From VRUE01 sp963774555 (GTDB lineage: Bacteria; Actinomycetota; Thermoleophilia; Solirubrobacterales; 70-9): a DNA stretch of 64,000 bases. Numbering within the stretch: position 1 is the first letter of the stretch; each line of letters starts with the position of its first letter. The DNA lies in contig CAVZFL010000002.1 in assembly GCA_963774555.1 (NCBI GenBank), positions 558,001 to 622,000 on the forward strand, given 5' to 3'. The notes beneath the pieces are model-generated. The model saw only the letters and a program-made list of their open reading frames with translations, did not search any database and was not told the origin of the DNA. This document shows, in pieces, positions 43,760-51,647 of the stretch. The translations under genes were made by a program, and so were the position numbers.

Positions 43760-45619
43760 CTACTCGACGGTTACGGTCTTGGCGAGGTTGCGGGGCTGGT
43801 CTACGTTGAGGCCGCGGGCTCGGGCTATGCCGTAGGCGAGGAGCTGGAGGGGGAGGATGGCGACGATTGGCTGCAGGATCCAGTCGGTGCGGGCGACCTC
43901 GATCGTCTGGTCGGCGACCGCCGTCGCCTGCTCGTCGCCCTCGGTGGTGATCGCGATCGTGGCGGCGCCGCGGGCGCGCACCTCTTCGACGTTGGAGAGC
44001 ACCTTGTCGAGCACCGGGCTGTCGGTCGCCACGCAGATCACCGGCGTCGACTCGTCGAGCAGGGCGATCGGGCCGTGCTTCATCTCGCCCGCCGCGTAGG
44101 CGTCGGTCGGGATGTAGGAGACCTCCTTCAGCTTCAGCGCCCCCTCGAGGCAGACCGGCAGGCCGATGTGGCGGCCGAGGTAGAGGAAGAACTCGTGCTC
44201 GCGGTACTGGGTGGCGACCTCGAGCACGCGCTCCTCGGTCGCGGCAAGGGTCGACTCGATCCGCGAGGGCAGCTTCTTCAGCTCGGCGACCAGCTCGGCC
44301 AGGCGCTCGGGCGGCAGGGTGCCGCGCAGCTCCGCCAGCCAGAGCCCGAGCAGGTACATCGTCGCCACCTGGGCGACGAAGGTCTTGGTCGCGGCGACGC
44401 TCACCTCCGGCCCGGCACGGGTGTAGAGGACGGTGTCGGCGTCGCGCACCGCCTGGCTGCCCATCACGTTGGTGATCGTCAACACCTTGGCGCCCTTCTC
44501 GCGGGCCAGCCGCATCGCCGCCAGCGTGTCCGCCGTCTCGCCCGACTGGGTGATCCCGATCACCAGGTCCTCGGGGCCGACCACCGGGTTGCGGTAGCGG
44601 TACTCGGAGGCGATGTCCATCTCGACCGGCACCCGCGCCCACTCCTCGATCGCGTAGCGACCGACCAAGCCGGCGTGGTAGGAGGTGCCGCAGGCGACGA
44701 TCACGATCCGGCGCAGGCCGCGCAGGAAGTCGTCGGCGAGCTCGATTTCGGAGAGATCGACCCCCTCCTCGCCGGGCAGGCGATCGGCGATCGTCTCGGC
44801 GACCGCGTCGGCCTGTTCGTGGATCTCCTTCAGCATGAAGGTCTCATAGCCGCCCTTCTCGGCGGCCGCCTCGTCCCAGGAGATCTCCTCGGGCGCGCGC
44901 TGCACCGGGCTGCCGTCCGCACCGACGATCTCGATGCCGGCGGCGTCGATCGTGACGACCTCGTCGTTTTCGATCCGCACCGCCTCGCGGGTCTCGGCGA
45001 GGAAGGCGGGGATCGCCGAGGCGAGGAAGGTCTCCCCCTCGCCGACGCCGGCGACCAGCGGGCACTCCTTGCGGGCGCCGACCAGCCGACCGGGCTCATC
45101 AGCGTGCATCGCGACGAAGGCGTAGTGGCCGCGCAGCTCGGCGAAGGAGGCGCGCACGGCGGCGGTCAGATCGCCGTCGTAGTTGCGCTCGATCAGGTGG
45201 GCGACGATCTCGGCGTCGGTCTCGGAGCTGAAGAAGTGGCCCTGCTCGGCCAGCTCGCGGCGCAGCTCGGCGTGGTTCTCGACGATGCCGTTGAGGACGA
45301 TGTGGATGCGGTCGCTGCAGTCGCCGTGGGGGTGGGCGTTCTCCTCGGTGACCCGGCCGTGGGTGGCCCAGCGCGTGTGGGCGACGCCGGTGGTCGCCGC
45401 AGGGGCAGCGACAGCGACTCCACCGGCGCCTTCGAACTCCCTGGCGACCGCGTGCCGCAGGTTCTCGAGGTTGCCGACGGCGCGGACGCTGTCGATGCGC
45501 CCGTCCTCGATCACCGAGACGCCGGCCGAGTCATAGCCGCGGTACTCGAGCTTCTCCAGCCCCGCGACCAGGAGGTCGAGGCAGGGCCGGCCGCCCACGT
45601 ATCCGACGATTCCGCACAT
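43760..45619 (-). CDS. glmS: Glucosamine-fructose-6-phosphate aminotransferase
   Basis: 619 residues. N-terminal nucleophile glutaminase starting MCGIVGYVG (Cys after initiator Met), RYGDSAG-type EYRGYDSAGVS and VAHTRWATHG; two SIS domains with ACGTSYHAG, GITQSGETADTLAAM and GRHIGLPVCLEGALKLKE. Ends NLAKTVTVE as in the family. Makes glucosamine-6-phosphate for peptidoglycan; glmM follows upstream on the same strand, 33 bases away. Confidence 0.96.
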   Translation of the reverse strand: MCGIVGYVGGRPCLDLLVAGLEKLEYRGYDSAGVSVIEDGRIDSVRAVGNLENLRHAVAREFEGAGGVAVAAPAATTGVAHTRWATHGRVTEENAHPHGDCSDRIHIVLNGIVENHAELRRELAEQGHFFSSETDAEIVAHLIERNYDGDLTAAVRASFAELRGHYAFVAMHADEPGRLVGARKECPLVAGVGEGETFLASAIPAFLAETREAVRIENDEVVTIDAAGIEIVGADGSPVQRAPEEISWDEAAAEKGGYETFMLKEIHEQADAVAETIADRLPGEEGVDLSEIELADDFLRGLRRIVIVACGTSYHAGLVGRYAIEEWARVPVEMDIASEYRYRNPVVGPEDLVIGITQSGETADTLAAMRLAREKGAKVLTITNVMGSQAVRDADTVLYTRAGPEVSVAATKTFVAQVATMYLLGLWLAELRGTLPPERLAELVAELKKLPSRIESTLAATEERVLEVATQYREHEFFLYLGRHIGLPVCLEGALKLKEVSYIPTDAYAAGEMKHGPIALLDESTPVICVATDSPVLDKVLSNVEEVRARGAATIAITTEGDEQATAVADQTIEVARTDWILQPIVAILPLQLLAYGIARARGLNVDQPRNLAKTVTVE

Positions 45620-45652
45620 AAGGGAGGTGGGTAAGGGTAGAGGCCGGGCGGC

Positions 45653-46966
45653 TCAGGCCAGCTCTTGACGCACAAGCGTGACAAGGCGCTCGCAGACGGC
45701 GTCGGCCTCCTCGCCGCTGGGCGCCTCGACCATCACCCGCACCAGCGGCTCGGTGCCCGAGGGTCGCAGGAGGACGCGGCCGCGTCCCTCCAGGGCCGCT
45801 CCCTCGCGCTCGACCGCCTCCCAGACTGCCGTCGCGCCCGCGATTGCCTCGCGGTCGGCGACCTCGACGTTGACCAGCTTCTGCGGCAGCTTCTCCATCG
45901 GCGCGACGTCAGCCAGCTCGCGTTCGCCCAGCTCGCGCATCGTCGCCAGCGCCGCCGCGATCCCGTCGCCGGTGGCGACGAAGCGGGTGTCGATGATGTG
46001 GCCGGACTGCTCGCCGCCCAGCGCCCAGCCGCGCTCGCGCAGCTCGTCGAGCACGTAGCGGTCGCCGACGCTGGTCACCGCGACCTCGATCCCGGCCTCC
46101 TCCATCGCCTGGTGGAAGCCGTAGTTGCTCATCACAGTCACCGCCACGCCGCCGCCGAGCTCACCGCGGCCGGCCATGCCGCGGGCCGCCAGCGCAATCA
46201 GCTCGTCGCCGTCGTGGGTGCGGCCGTTGCCGTCTACCGCCAGCACCCGGTCGCCGTCGCCGTCGAAGGCGAAGCCGATCGTCGCCTCCGAGGCGGCGAT
46301 CCGCTCCGCCAGCCGCTCGAGGTGGGTCGAGCCGCAGCCGTCGTTGATGTTGCGCCCGTCGGGCTCGACGGCGAGCGTCTCGACCGTGGCGCCGAGGCGC
46401 TCGAAGATCGCCGGCGCGGCGCGAAAGGTGGCCCCGTTGGCGCAGTCGAGCATCACCCTGCGGCCCGAGAGGTCGAGTGGGAAGGCGCTCTGCAGCGCCC
46501 GCAGGTAGTCCTCGAGACCGCCGTTCAACTCGCGCACGTGGCCGGGCTCCGCCGCTTCGCCGTCCGCGTCGATCAGCGCCTCCATCGCAGCCTCGGCCTC
46601 GTCGTCGAGCTTGGTCCCCAGGGCGGAGAAGAACTTGATCCCGTTGTCGCGGTAGGGATTATGGGAGGCGGAGACGACCGCGGCGAGATCGAGGCCGAGC
46701 CGCTTGACCAGGATCGCCGCAGCGGGCGTCGGCAGCACGCCGCCGAGCAGGGCGTCGCCGCCGGCCGCGGCGATTCCCGCCGCCAGCGCCGCCTCCAGCA
46801 TCGGGCCCGACTCGCGCGTGTCGCGCACGATCAGGACCTGCGGCCGCGCGGCCGCCAGCGAGGCGGTTGCGGCGCGGCCGAGCGCGGTCGCGAGTTCCGC
46901 CGTGAGAAAGGTCCCGGCCTCTCCCCGGACCCCGTCGGTGCCGAAGAGCTTGCGCCCCGCCGTCAC
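45653..46966 (-). CDS. glmM: Phosphoglucosamine mutase
   Basis: 437 residues. LFGTDGVRG at the N-terminus, active-site phosphoserine loop VVSASHNPYRDNGIKFF, metal-binding FAFDGDGDR, sugar-binding GGEQSGH and phosphate-binding RPSGTEPLVRVM are all present. Interconverts glucosamine-6- and -1-phosphate. Sits between glmS and rpsI in the order typical of actinobacteria (rplM-rpsI-glmM). Confidence 0.96.
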   Translation of the reverse strand: MTAGRKLFGTDGVRGEAGTFLTAELATALGRAATASLAAARPQVLIVRDTRESGPMLEAALAAGIAAAGGDALLGGVLPTPAAAILVKRLGLDLAAVVSASHNPYRDNGIKFFSALGTKLDDEAEAAMEALIDADGEAAEPGHVRELNGGLEDYLRALQSAFPLDLSGRRVMLDCANGATFRAAPAIFERLGATVETLAVEPDGRNINDGCGSTHLERLAERIAASEATIGFAFDGDGDRVLAVDGNGRTHDGDELIALAARGMAGRGELGGGVAVTVMSNYGFHQAMEEAGIEVAVTSVGDRYVLDELRERGWALGGEQSGHIIDTRFVATGDGIAAALATMRELGERELADVAPMEKLPQKLVNVEVADREAIAGATAVWEAVEREGAALEGRGRVLLRPSGTEPLVRVMVEAPSGEEADAVCERLVTLVRQELA

Positions 46967-46976
46967 CCCTCGATTC

Positions 46977-47882
46977 CTAGCGCTTCGAGAACTGCGGCCG
47001 CTTGCGCGCCTTCTTCAAGCCTGCCTTCTTACGCTCCTTGGCCCTGGCGTCGCGGGTCAGGTAGCCGCGCCGCTTGAGCTCGCCGCGCAGCTCCGGGTCG
47101 ATCTCGGTCAGCGCCCGGGCGATCCCGTGGCGCACCGCGCCGGCCTGGCCGCTGATGCCGCCGCCGTGAACGCGGACGCGGACGTCGACGCTGGTCTCGT
47201 AACCGGTGATCGTCAGCGGCTGCATCGCCATCGTCTGGTGCAGGGGACGCGGGAAGAACTCGGCCAGCTCGCGCTTGTTCACCTCGACCTTGCCGCTGCC
47301 GGGCAGCAGGGTGACGCGGGCGATCGAGGTCTTGCGCTTGCCGGTCGCCAGGTAGCGCGAGTCGCTCTCCATCTTGGCTGGAGCGCGGCTCGCGGCGCTC
47401 GGCTCCTCCTCGGCATCGCCGACGAGCTCTGCCTCGCGCCGCGCCCGCTCCTCCTCTTCGGCTTCCACCCGGGCCTGCTCCTCAGCGCTCAGCGGCCGCT
47501 CCTCCGGCTCAACCGCGATCGGCTCCAGGTCGGCCCCGGGAATCACATCCTTCTTCTTCTCAGTCTTGGGCTCCTCGGCCTCAGGCTCAGGAGCAACCTC
47601 CTCCGCCACGACCTCCTCAGCGGGCTCCTTGGCCTCGGCGGGAATCTCCTCCGCCACGGGCTCCACAGCTTTCTCCTCAACAGGCTCCTCGACGGCCTCT
47701 GCGTCAACCGCGGGCGCCTCGTCCCGGGCCTCAGACGCCTTGTCCGCGGGTGGCGTGGGGGTGGGCGCCTCGTCCGCAGCCTGCGAGGACGAGGTGTCCT
47801 CCCCCGCGACAGGACCCGCGGCCGCGGCCTCCGAACCCTCGGCCTCGGTGCTCTCGTCCTTCTGCGTCTCGTCGTCGATCAA
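46977..47882 (-). CDS. rpsI: Ribosomal protein S9 with long acidic N-terminal extension
   Basis: 301 residues, more than twice the usual ~130. The C-terminal ~130 residues are canonical S9 (YLATGKRKTSIARVTLLPGS, HGGGISGQAGAVRHGIARAL, the basic tail ending KKARKRPQFSKR that reaches the P-site tRNA). The first ~170 are almost only Glu, Ala, Pro, Asp and Val in low-complexity repeats (EEPVEEKAVEPVAEEIPAE). The ATG overlaps the rplM stop (ATGA), supporting this start rather than an internal one. An internal start near MESDSRYLA would give a normal-sized S9. Confidence 0.92.
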   Translation of the reverse strand: MIDDETQKDESTEAEGSEAAAAGPVAGEDTSSSQAADEAPTPTPPADKASEARDEAPAVDAEAVEEPVEEKAVEPVAEEIPAEAKEPAEEVVAEEVAPEPEAEEPKTEKKKDVIPGADLEPIAVEPEERPLSAEEQARVEAEEEERARREAELVGDAEEEPSAASRAPAKMESDSRYLATGKRKTSIARVTLLPGSGKVEVNKRELAEFFPRPLHQTMAMQPLTITGYETSVDVRVRVHGGGISGQAGAVRHGIARALTEIDPELRGELKRRGYLTRDARAKERKKAGLKKARKRPQFSKR

Positions 47883-48313
47883 GTCTGTATCTCCATCGGT
47901 TTGGGCTGCTGCGCAGCGTGCGGGTGCTCAGGACCGGCGTACACCTTCAGCTTGGTCAGCTGCTGGCGGGCGAGCCGGTTGCGCGGCAGCATCCCCTTGA
48001 CCGCCTTGCGGATGACCTCCTCGGGGCGCCGCTCGAGCATCTCGGCCAGCGTCCGCGACTTGATCCCGCCCGGGTAGCCGCTGTGGCGCCAGTAGCGCTT
48101 CTGGTTCAGCTTGTCGCCGGTGACGCGGATCTTCTCGGCGTTGACGACGACGACGAAGTCGCCGGTGTCGACGTGGGGCGTGTACTCGGGCTTGCGCTTG
48201 CCGCGCAGGGCGTCGGCGAGGCGCGTCGCCAGCCGGCCCAGGGTCTGGCCCTCGGCGTCGACGACGTACCAGTCGCGCTGGCGGTCGGCAGGTGTCGCTA
48301 CATAGGTCTTCAT
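47879..48313 (-). CDS. rplM: Ribosomal protein L13
   Basis: 144 residues. RDWYVVDAEGQTLGRLATRLA, VVVNAEKIRVTGDKLNQKRY, YPGGIKSRTLAEML and KGMLPRNRLARQQLTKLKVY are diagnostic. Large-subunit assembly protein. The four-base overlap with rpsI is the normal rplM-rpsI coupling. Confidence 0.95.
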   Translation of the reverse strand: MKTYVATPADRQRDWYVVDAEGQTLGRLATRLADALRGKRKPEYTPHVDTGDFVVVVNAEKIRVTGDKLNQKRYWRHSGYPGGIKSRTLAEMLERRPEEVIRKAVKGMLPRNRLARQQLTKLKVYAGPEHPHAAQQPKPMEIQT

Positions 48314-48404
48314 CAGAGAAAAGCCGCGGGCAGCGCCCAGCGGCCCCGGCATGATAGCCGCCGCGCCGCATCTGCGTATGCGGCCGCATCTGTGTCTATA
48401 CTGC

Positions 48405-48552
48405 CGCGCCAACGATGCCGAATCCCAGCCGCGCGGGTGGCCGGGAGCGGAGGAACCGCAGGAGCCTTTGCAGGTTCCAGGGGCGAATCGGCCGAAACAG
48501 GCCGTAGCGCATCTCTTTCAGCGCGAGCCCGACAGCTAACTCCGTAGGCGAA
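48405..48552 (+). promoter_or_regulatory. c-di-AMP (ydaO/yuaA-type) riboswitch
   Basis: Lies 16 bases before an M23 peptidase gene. Its outer stem pairs CGCC near 48407 with GGCG near 48547. Inside are GGGTGGCCGGGAGCGGAGGAACC, AGGGGCGAATCGG and the characteristic GAGCCCGACAGCTAACTCCG before the closing stem. In actinobacteria this riboswitch class controls cell-wall hydrolases and turns expression off on c-di-AMP binding. A terminator or sequestered start was not resolved. Recognised by eye, not by a covariance model. Confidence 0.82.
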
Positions 48553-48567
48553 CGAAAGAGAGGGCAC

Positions 48568-49518
48568 GTGGTAGGCAAGACCACCCGGCCTTGGTTGGCG
48601 GGAATGTCGTTCACGATCGCAGCGCTTGCGTTGCTGCTCTGCCTTGCCGCCGGCGCCTCGGCGACGACCGGCGGCGCGCCCACTGCGGCTGGCTCGGCTC
48701 CACCGCCGGGCAGTGCCAGCGGCAGTCCCGCCGAAGGCAGCCCAAGCGCTGGCAGCCTGCAGATCGTCTCCGCCAAGACCACTCCCCGCAAGTCCTTCTA
48801 CTACGGCTTCCGCTCTCCCAGCATCAGCTTCACGATCTCCAGCACGCAGGCGCAAAACGACCTCCGCATCGACGTGATCGACGACGCCGGCGAAGCGATC
48901 CGCACCTTCTTCCGCAACGACGTCGAACCGAACGTCGAAACCAAGATCCGCTGGGACGGCACCACCAACGCTGGCCGCCCCGCCCCCAACGGCCACTACA
49001 GCTTCCGCATCTCCTCGCAGGCCGGCACGCCGGCGGCGCGCCCCGCGACCAGCAGCTCCAGCACCGAATCGCTCAGCCTCAGCTTCGACTTCTTCGGCTA
49101 CGCCTTCCCGATCCTCGGAGCGCATGACTTCGGCAGCGGCGCCGGCCGCTTCGGTGCCGCCCGTTCCGGCCACACCCACGAGGGCCAGGACGTGATGGCG
49201 GATTGCGGTCTGCCACTGGTCGCCGCCCGCGGCGGCACGGTCCAGTACGCCGGCTACCAGTACGCCGCCGGCAACTACGTCGTGATCGACGGCAAGGGCA
49301 CCGGCTACGACTTCATGTACGCCCACCTGGCCGAACCCTCGCCGCTGCAGACGGGCGAAAGCGTCCGCACCGGCCAGCCGATCGGCATCGTCGGCGACAC
49401 CGGCGACGCCACCGCCTGCCACCTCCACTTCGAGATCTGGACGGCACCCGGCTGGTACGAAGGCGGCAGCCCAATCGACCCGCTGCCCTTGCTCGAAAAG
49501 TGGGACGCCTACAGCTGA
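48568..49518 (+). CDS. M23-family peptidoglycan endopeptidase
   Basis: 316 residues, exported. Signal peptide at residues ~8-32 (FTIAALALLLCLAAGASA), a Gly/Ser/Pro-rich linker, a beta-sandwich region resembling FlgD-like Ig domains (DDAGEAIRTFFRN, GRPAPNGHYSFRI), then LytM domain with SGHTHEGQDVMADCG (HxxxD zinc ligands) and HLHFEIW (HxH). Cuts peptidoglycan cross-bridges. GTG start after GAGAGG; controlled by the riboswitch just upstream. Confidence 0.9.
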   Translation: MVGKTTRPWLAGMSFTIAALALLLCLAAGASATTGGAPTAAGSAPPPGSASGSPAEGSPSAGSLQIVSAKTTPRKSFYYGFRSPSISFTISSTQAQNDLRIDVIDDAGEAIRTFFRNDVEPNVETKIRWDGTTNAGRPAPNGHYSFRISSQAGTPAARPATSSSSTESLSLSFDFFGYAFPILGAHDFGSGAGRFGAARSGHTHEGQDVMADCGLPLVAARGGTVQYAGYQYAAGNYVVIDGKGTGYDFMYAHLAEPSPLQTGESVRTGQPIGIVGDTGDATACHLHFEIWTAPGWYEGGSPIDPLPLLEKWDAYS

Positions 49519-49536
49519 CTCCTCATGCAGTGCCGC

Positions 49537-49562
49537 GGACATGTCCATGACCAGTGTCCATG
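49537..49562 (+). promoter_or_regulatory. Probable autoregulatory operator of toxin-antitoxin pair
   Basis: A perfect palindrome GGACATGTCC (49537-49546) and two copies of TGTCCATG (49542-49549, 49555-49562), 13 bases apart, end 13 bases before the antitoxin start. This arrangement suits cooperative binding of a Phd-type antitoxin. Confidence 0.5.
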
Positions 49563-49575
49563 GTAAGGTCAGTAC

Positions 49576-49815
49576 ATGAAAACTGTTCCCGCGGGAGAGT
49601 TCAAGCAGACCTGTCTGCGTCTGCTTGACGAGGTGGGCGAATCCGGCGAGCCGATCGTGATCACCAAGCGCGGCAAGGCCGTTGCCCAACTCACCCAGGT
49701 GCACTCAGCGCGCTCGGAGGACTGGATCGGAACGATGCGCAACCGCGGTGAGATCCGCGACGATCTGATCGCACCCGCTGTTGAGCCTGGCGAGTGGCAC
49801 GCCATGCGGGAGTGA
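49576..49815 (+). CDS. Phd/YefM-family antitoxin
   Basis: 79 residues. The N-terminal MKTVPAGEFKQTCLRLLDEV and EPIVITKRGKAVAQL form the Phd/YefM DNA-binding fold; the C-terminal tail (IGTMRNRGEIRDDLIAPAVE) is the expected toxin-binding segment. It overlaps the PIN toxin start by four bases (GTGA). Likely binds the palindrome just upstream. Confidence 0.85.
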   Translation: MKTVPAGEFKQTCLRLLDEVGESGEPIVITKRGKAVAQLTQVHSARSEDWIGTMRNRGEIRDDLIAPAVEPGEWHAMRE

Positions 49816-50204
49816 GGCTCCTCCTCGACACTCATGCCTGGCTCTGGCGGCTGCTCGAGCCGGAGCGACTGTCAGCCGAGGCCGAGGCGGCGATCGCCAG
49901 CCGCCGGAGCGAGCTGTTCCTCTCGCCGATCTCCACCTGGGAGACCCTGGTCCTAGCCCGGAAGGGCCGGATCGCGCTGCAGCCCTCCTCAAGCGAGTGG
50001 GTTCTCGACGCCTTGCGCAGGTCTGCGCCGACGGCCGCGCCGCTGAGCCACAGCGTCGCCCTGCACAGCGAGGCACTCGAGGGGTTCGCATCCCAGGACC
50101 CAGCGGATCGCTTCCTGGTCGCCACGGCGCTGGAGCTCGACCTCACCCTGGTCACAGCCGATACGGCTATGCACGCTTTCGCACCGGTCACGACGCTATG
50201 GTGA
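49812..50204 (+). CDS. PIN-domain toxin (VapC-like ribonuclease)
   Basis: About 130 residues. Four acidic metal-binding residues are present: RLLLDTHAWLW (Asp), PISTWET (Glu), SQDPADRFLVATALE (Asp) and LVTADTAMHAF (Asp). The GTG at 49812 overlaps the antitoxin stop; a GTG at 49794 is also in frame. Predicted Mg-dependent endoribonuclease held inactive by the antitoxin. Target RNA unknown. Confidence 0.87.
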   Translation: MRLLLDTHAWLWRLLEPERLSAEAEAAIASRRSELFLSPISTWETLVLARKGRIALQPSSSEWVLDALRRSAPTAAPLSHSVALHSEALEGFASQDPADRFLVATALELDLTLVTADTAMHAFAPVTTLW

Positions 50205-50219
50205 GCCGGCGATTCCCAA

Positions 50220-50321
50220 CTACTTCGTAAGGATTCCGAGGCCGCCGCGCGTCTCTGGATTTCCCAGCCCTGGCGGCGCGGGCGGAGGGGGAGGCGGAGG
50301 CTGCGGCTTGGCGTATCTCAT
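50220..50321 (-). CDS. Possible proline-rich micropeptide
   Basis: A 33-residue frame MRYAKPQPPPPPPPAPPGL ending GGLGILTK, starting two bases after the stop of the preceding membrane gene (TGAGATG), which would permit coupled translation. It contains a run of seven prolines. There is no independent evidence that it is translated. Confidence 0.3.
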   Translation of the reverse strand: MRYAKPQPPPPPPPAPPGLGNPETRGGLGILTK

Positions 50322-50322
50322 C

Positions 50323-50799
50323 TCAACTGATTGTAGCCGCGAGCGCCCATGACCAAAAAATGAGCTGGAGCAGAAGAGTGACGGCGGCAGCAAAAAAATA
50401 GCTACCGAGGCCATCGATCTTCCTCTGATTGTGCTGACGATATTCCTCTGGCCAGTAGATCAGCCGCCGACGCACCTCCTCCTCCTCGTCCTCTTCGAAC
50501 TCGAAGAGCGTCTCGTACATTTCTCTGGCGTTCAGGCTGAAGACAAAGCCTTGCTTCGGCAGAAGGACATAGGTGCAAAGGCCAACCGACGCGACCAGCG
50601 AGACAAGCGCAAGGCCTCCCAGTGTTCCGAGCCCATTTGCGTGTTGAACAGTTTGAGCGCCGAGAAAAGAGGCGGTCAGGGAGGTCGCCGCCAACAGGAT
50701 TCCGGTTCGAGCGCGGAGCTGGTCGATGGCGCGCTCCTGAAGATCGAGCGCGCGCACACCAGCCGCATAGCTCAGTTCCGTCAGCACTCTCGGGGTCAT
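50323..50799 (-). CDS. Three-helix membrane protein, possibly SLATT/Pycsar-effector-like
   Basis: 158 residues. An N-terminal soluble helix (GVRALDLQERAIDQLRARTG) runs into two adjacent membrane helices (ILLAATSLTASFLGAQTV and GLALVSLVASVGLCTYVLL); an acidic soluble stretch (FEFEEDEEEEVRRRLIYWPE) and a third helix near the C-terminus (FFAAAVTLLLQLIFWSWAL) follow. The helix-into-membrane-pair layout resembles SLATT and Pycsar-type membrane effectors, but no nucleotide cyclase is encoded nearby. GC content is low, suggesting acquisition. Family assignment is a guess. Confidence 0.45.
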   Translation of the reverse strand: MTPRVLTELSYAAGVRALDLQERAIDQLRARTGILLAATSLTASFLGAQTVQHANGLGTLGGLALVSLVASVGLCTYVLLPKQGFVFSLNAREMYETLFEFEEDEEEEVRRRLIYWPEEYRQHNQRKIDGLGSYFFAAAVTLLLQLIFWSWALAATIS

Positions 50800-50839
50800 T
50801 AACCGATCATTGCTGAAACGTCGGGCGATTTGGGCCGCT

Positions 50840-51635
50840 TTATGTCCCTAATGGCCGCCGACTTACAAAAAAGAGTGAAACGGCCACCGGTACCGTCGCC
50901 GGCAACTCCTCCACAACAAAGAACAACAAATCAAACCCCAGCGCGAGAACAGCCACCAGCCCCGCGGCAAACAGCTGCCGACGGGCCGATTTCAGTCCAT
51001 ATACGACCGTTTTAGGCCCGTCGGCCGCCAATAGACAGCCGACCAGGGCGGCGACGAAGAGGTCGCCGAAGCCCATCAGGGCCGAGCCGAGGTGGACCGA
51101 CTGGAGGCGAGGGAGGCCGGCTGCGGGGTGGGCGACGTTGAGGACGGCGTTGGGGCTCTGGAGCAGGTCGGAGGCGACGAAGTAGGTGTCGATCGCCGCC
51201 ATCGCGTAGACGCCGAGGCGCAGCCAGTAGGCGGGGACGATTGAGACGAGCAGCCAGCCGAGGGCGATGCAGGCGAGGCCCGAGAGCGCCGTGGCAGCAG
51301 CCTCACCGGCCAGCGAGCCGGGAGAGGCCCAGGCCAGCGCAAAGAGCACCAGCGTCGCCCACGCCCAGGCGGGCCGCGAGCCCCGCACCAGCGCCCCGAG
51401 CGAGAAGGCCGCCAGCGGCGGCACCGCGACCAGCGCCAGGTAGGAGAGCCAGGTCGCCGAAGCCGAATCGAGTTCGATCGTCGCGATCACGACCGCGATC
51501 GAGAACGCCGGGATCAGCGCCCACCAAGGACTCCGCGCCGCAATCAAGCCAAGCCGGCAGCGGCCTCGAAACGGGAAGAGCCACCAGCGCCGCCTGCACA
51601 AGACCGAGAATCCCAATCGAGAGCCAAAACGGCAC
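50840..51635 (-). CDS. Multi-pass membrane protein with GxGD motif (presenilin-like?)
   Basis: About 260 residues and eight or so helices. A GTG at 51635 starts PFWLSIGILGLVQAALVAL; a shift near 51545 leads into SPWWALIPAFSIAVVIA. Three features are spaced as in GxGD intramembrane aspartyl proteases: an Asp inside a helix (AMAAIDTYFVASD), GSALMGFGDLFVAALVG (GxGD), and a C-terminal LPATVPVA where PAL is expected. The first motif lacks the usual Tyr/Trp before Asp. A family 1 palindrome is translated in frame between the last helices. Protease activity is inference. Confidence 0.5.
50977..51025 (-). repeat. Palindromic repeat, family 1, copy C (inside a gene)
   Basis: Perfect 11-bp outer stem GCCGACGGGCC (50977-50987) with 51015-51025, the same GATTT and TTTTA internal loops as the other copies, and an inner CAGTC/GACCG stem with one mismatch. 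It lies in frame within the GxGD gene and encodes roughly ADGPKTVVYGLKSARRQ between two hydrophobic helices. Confidence 0.7.
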
Positions 51636-51647
51636 GAGCTATGCGAA

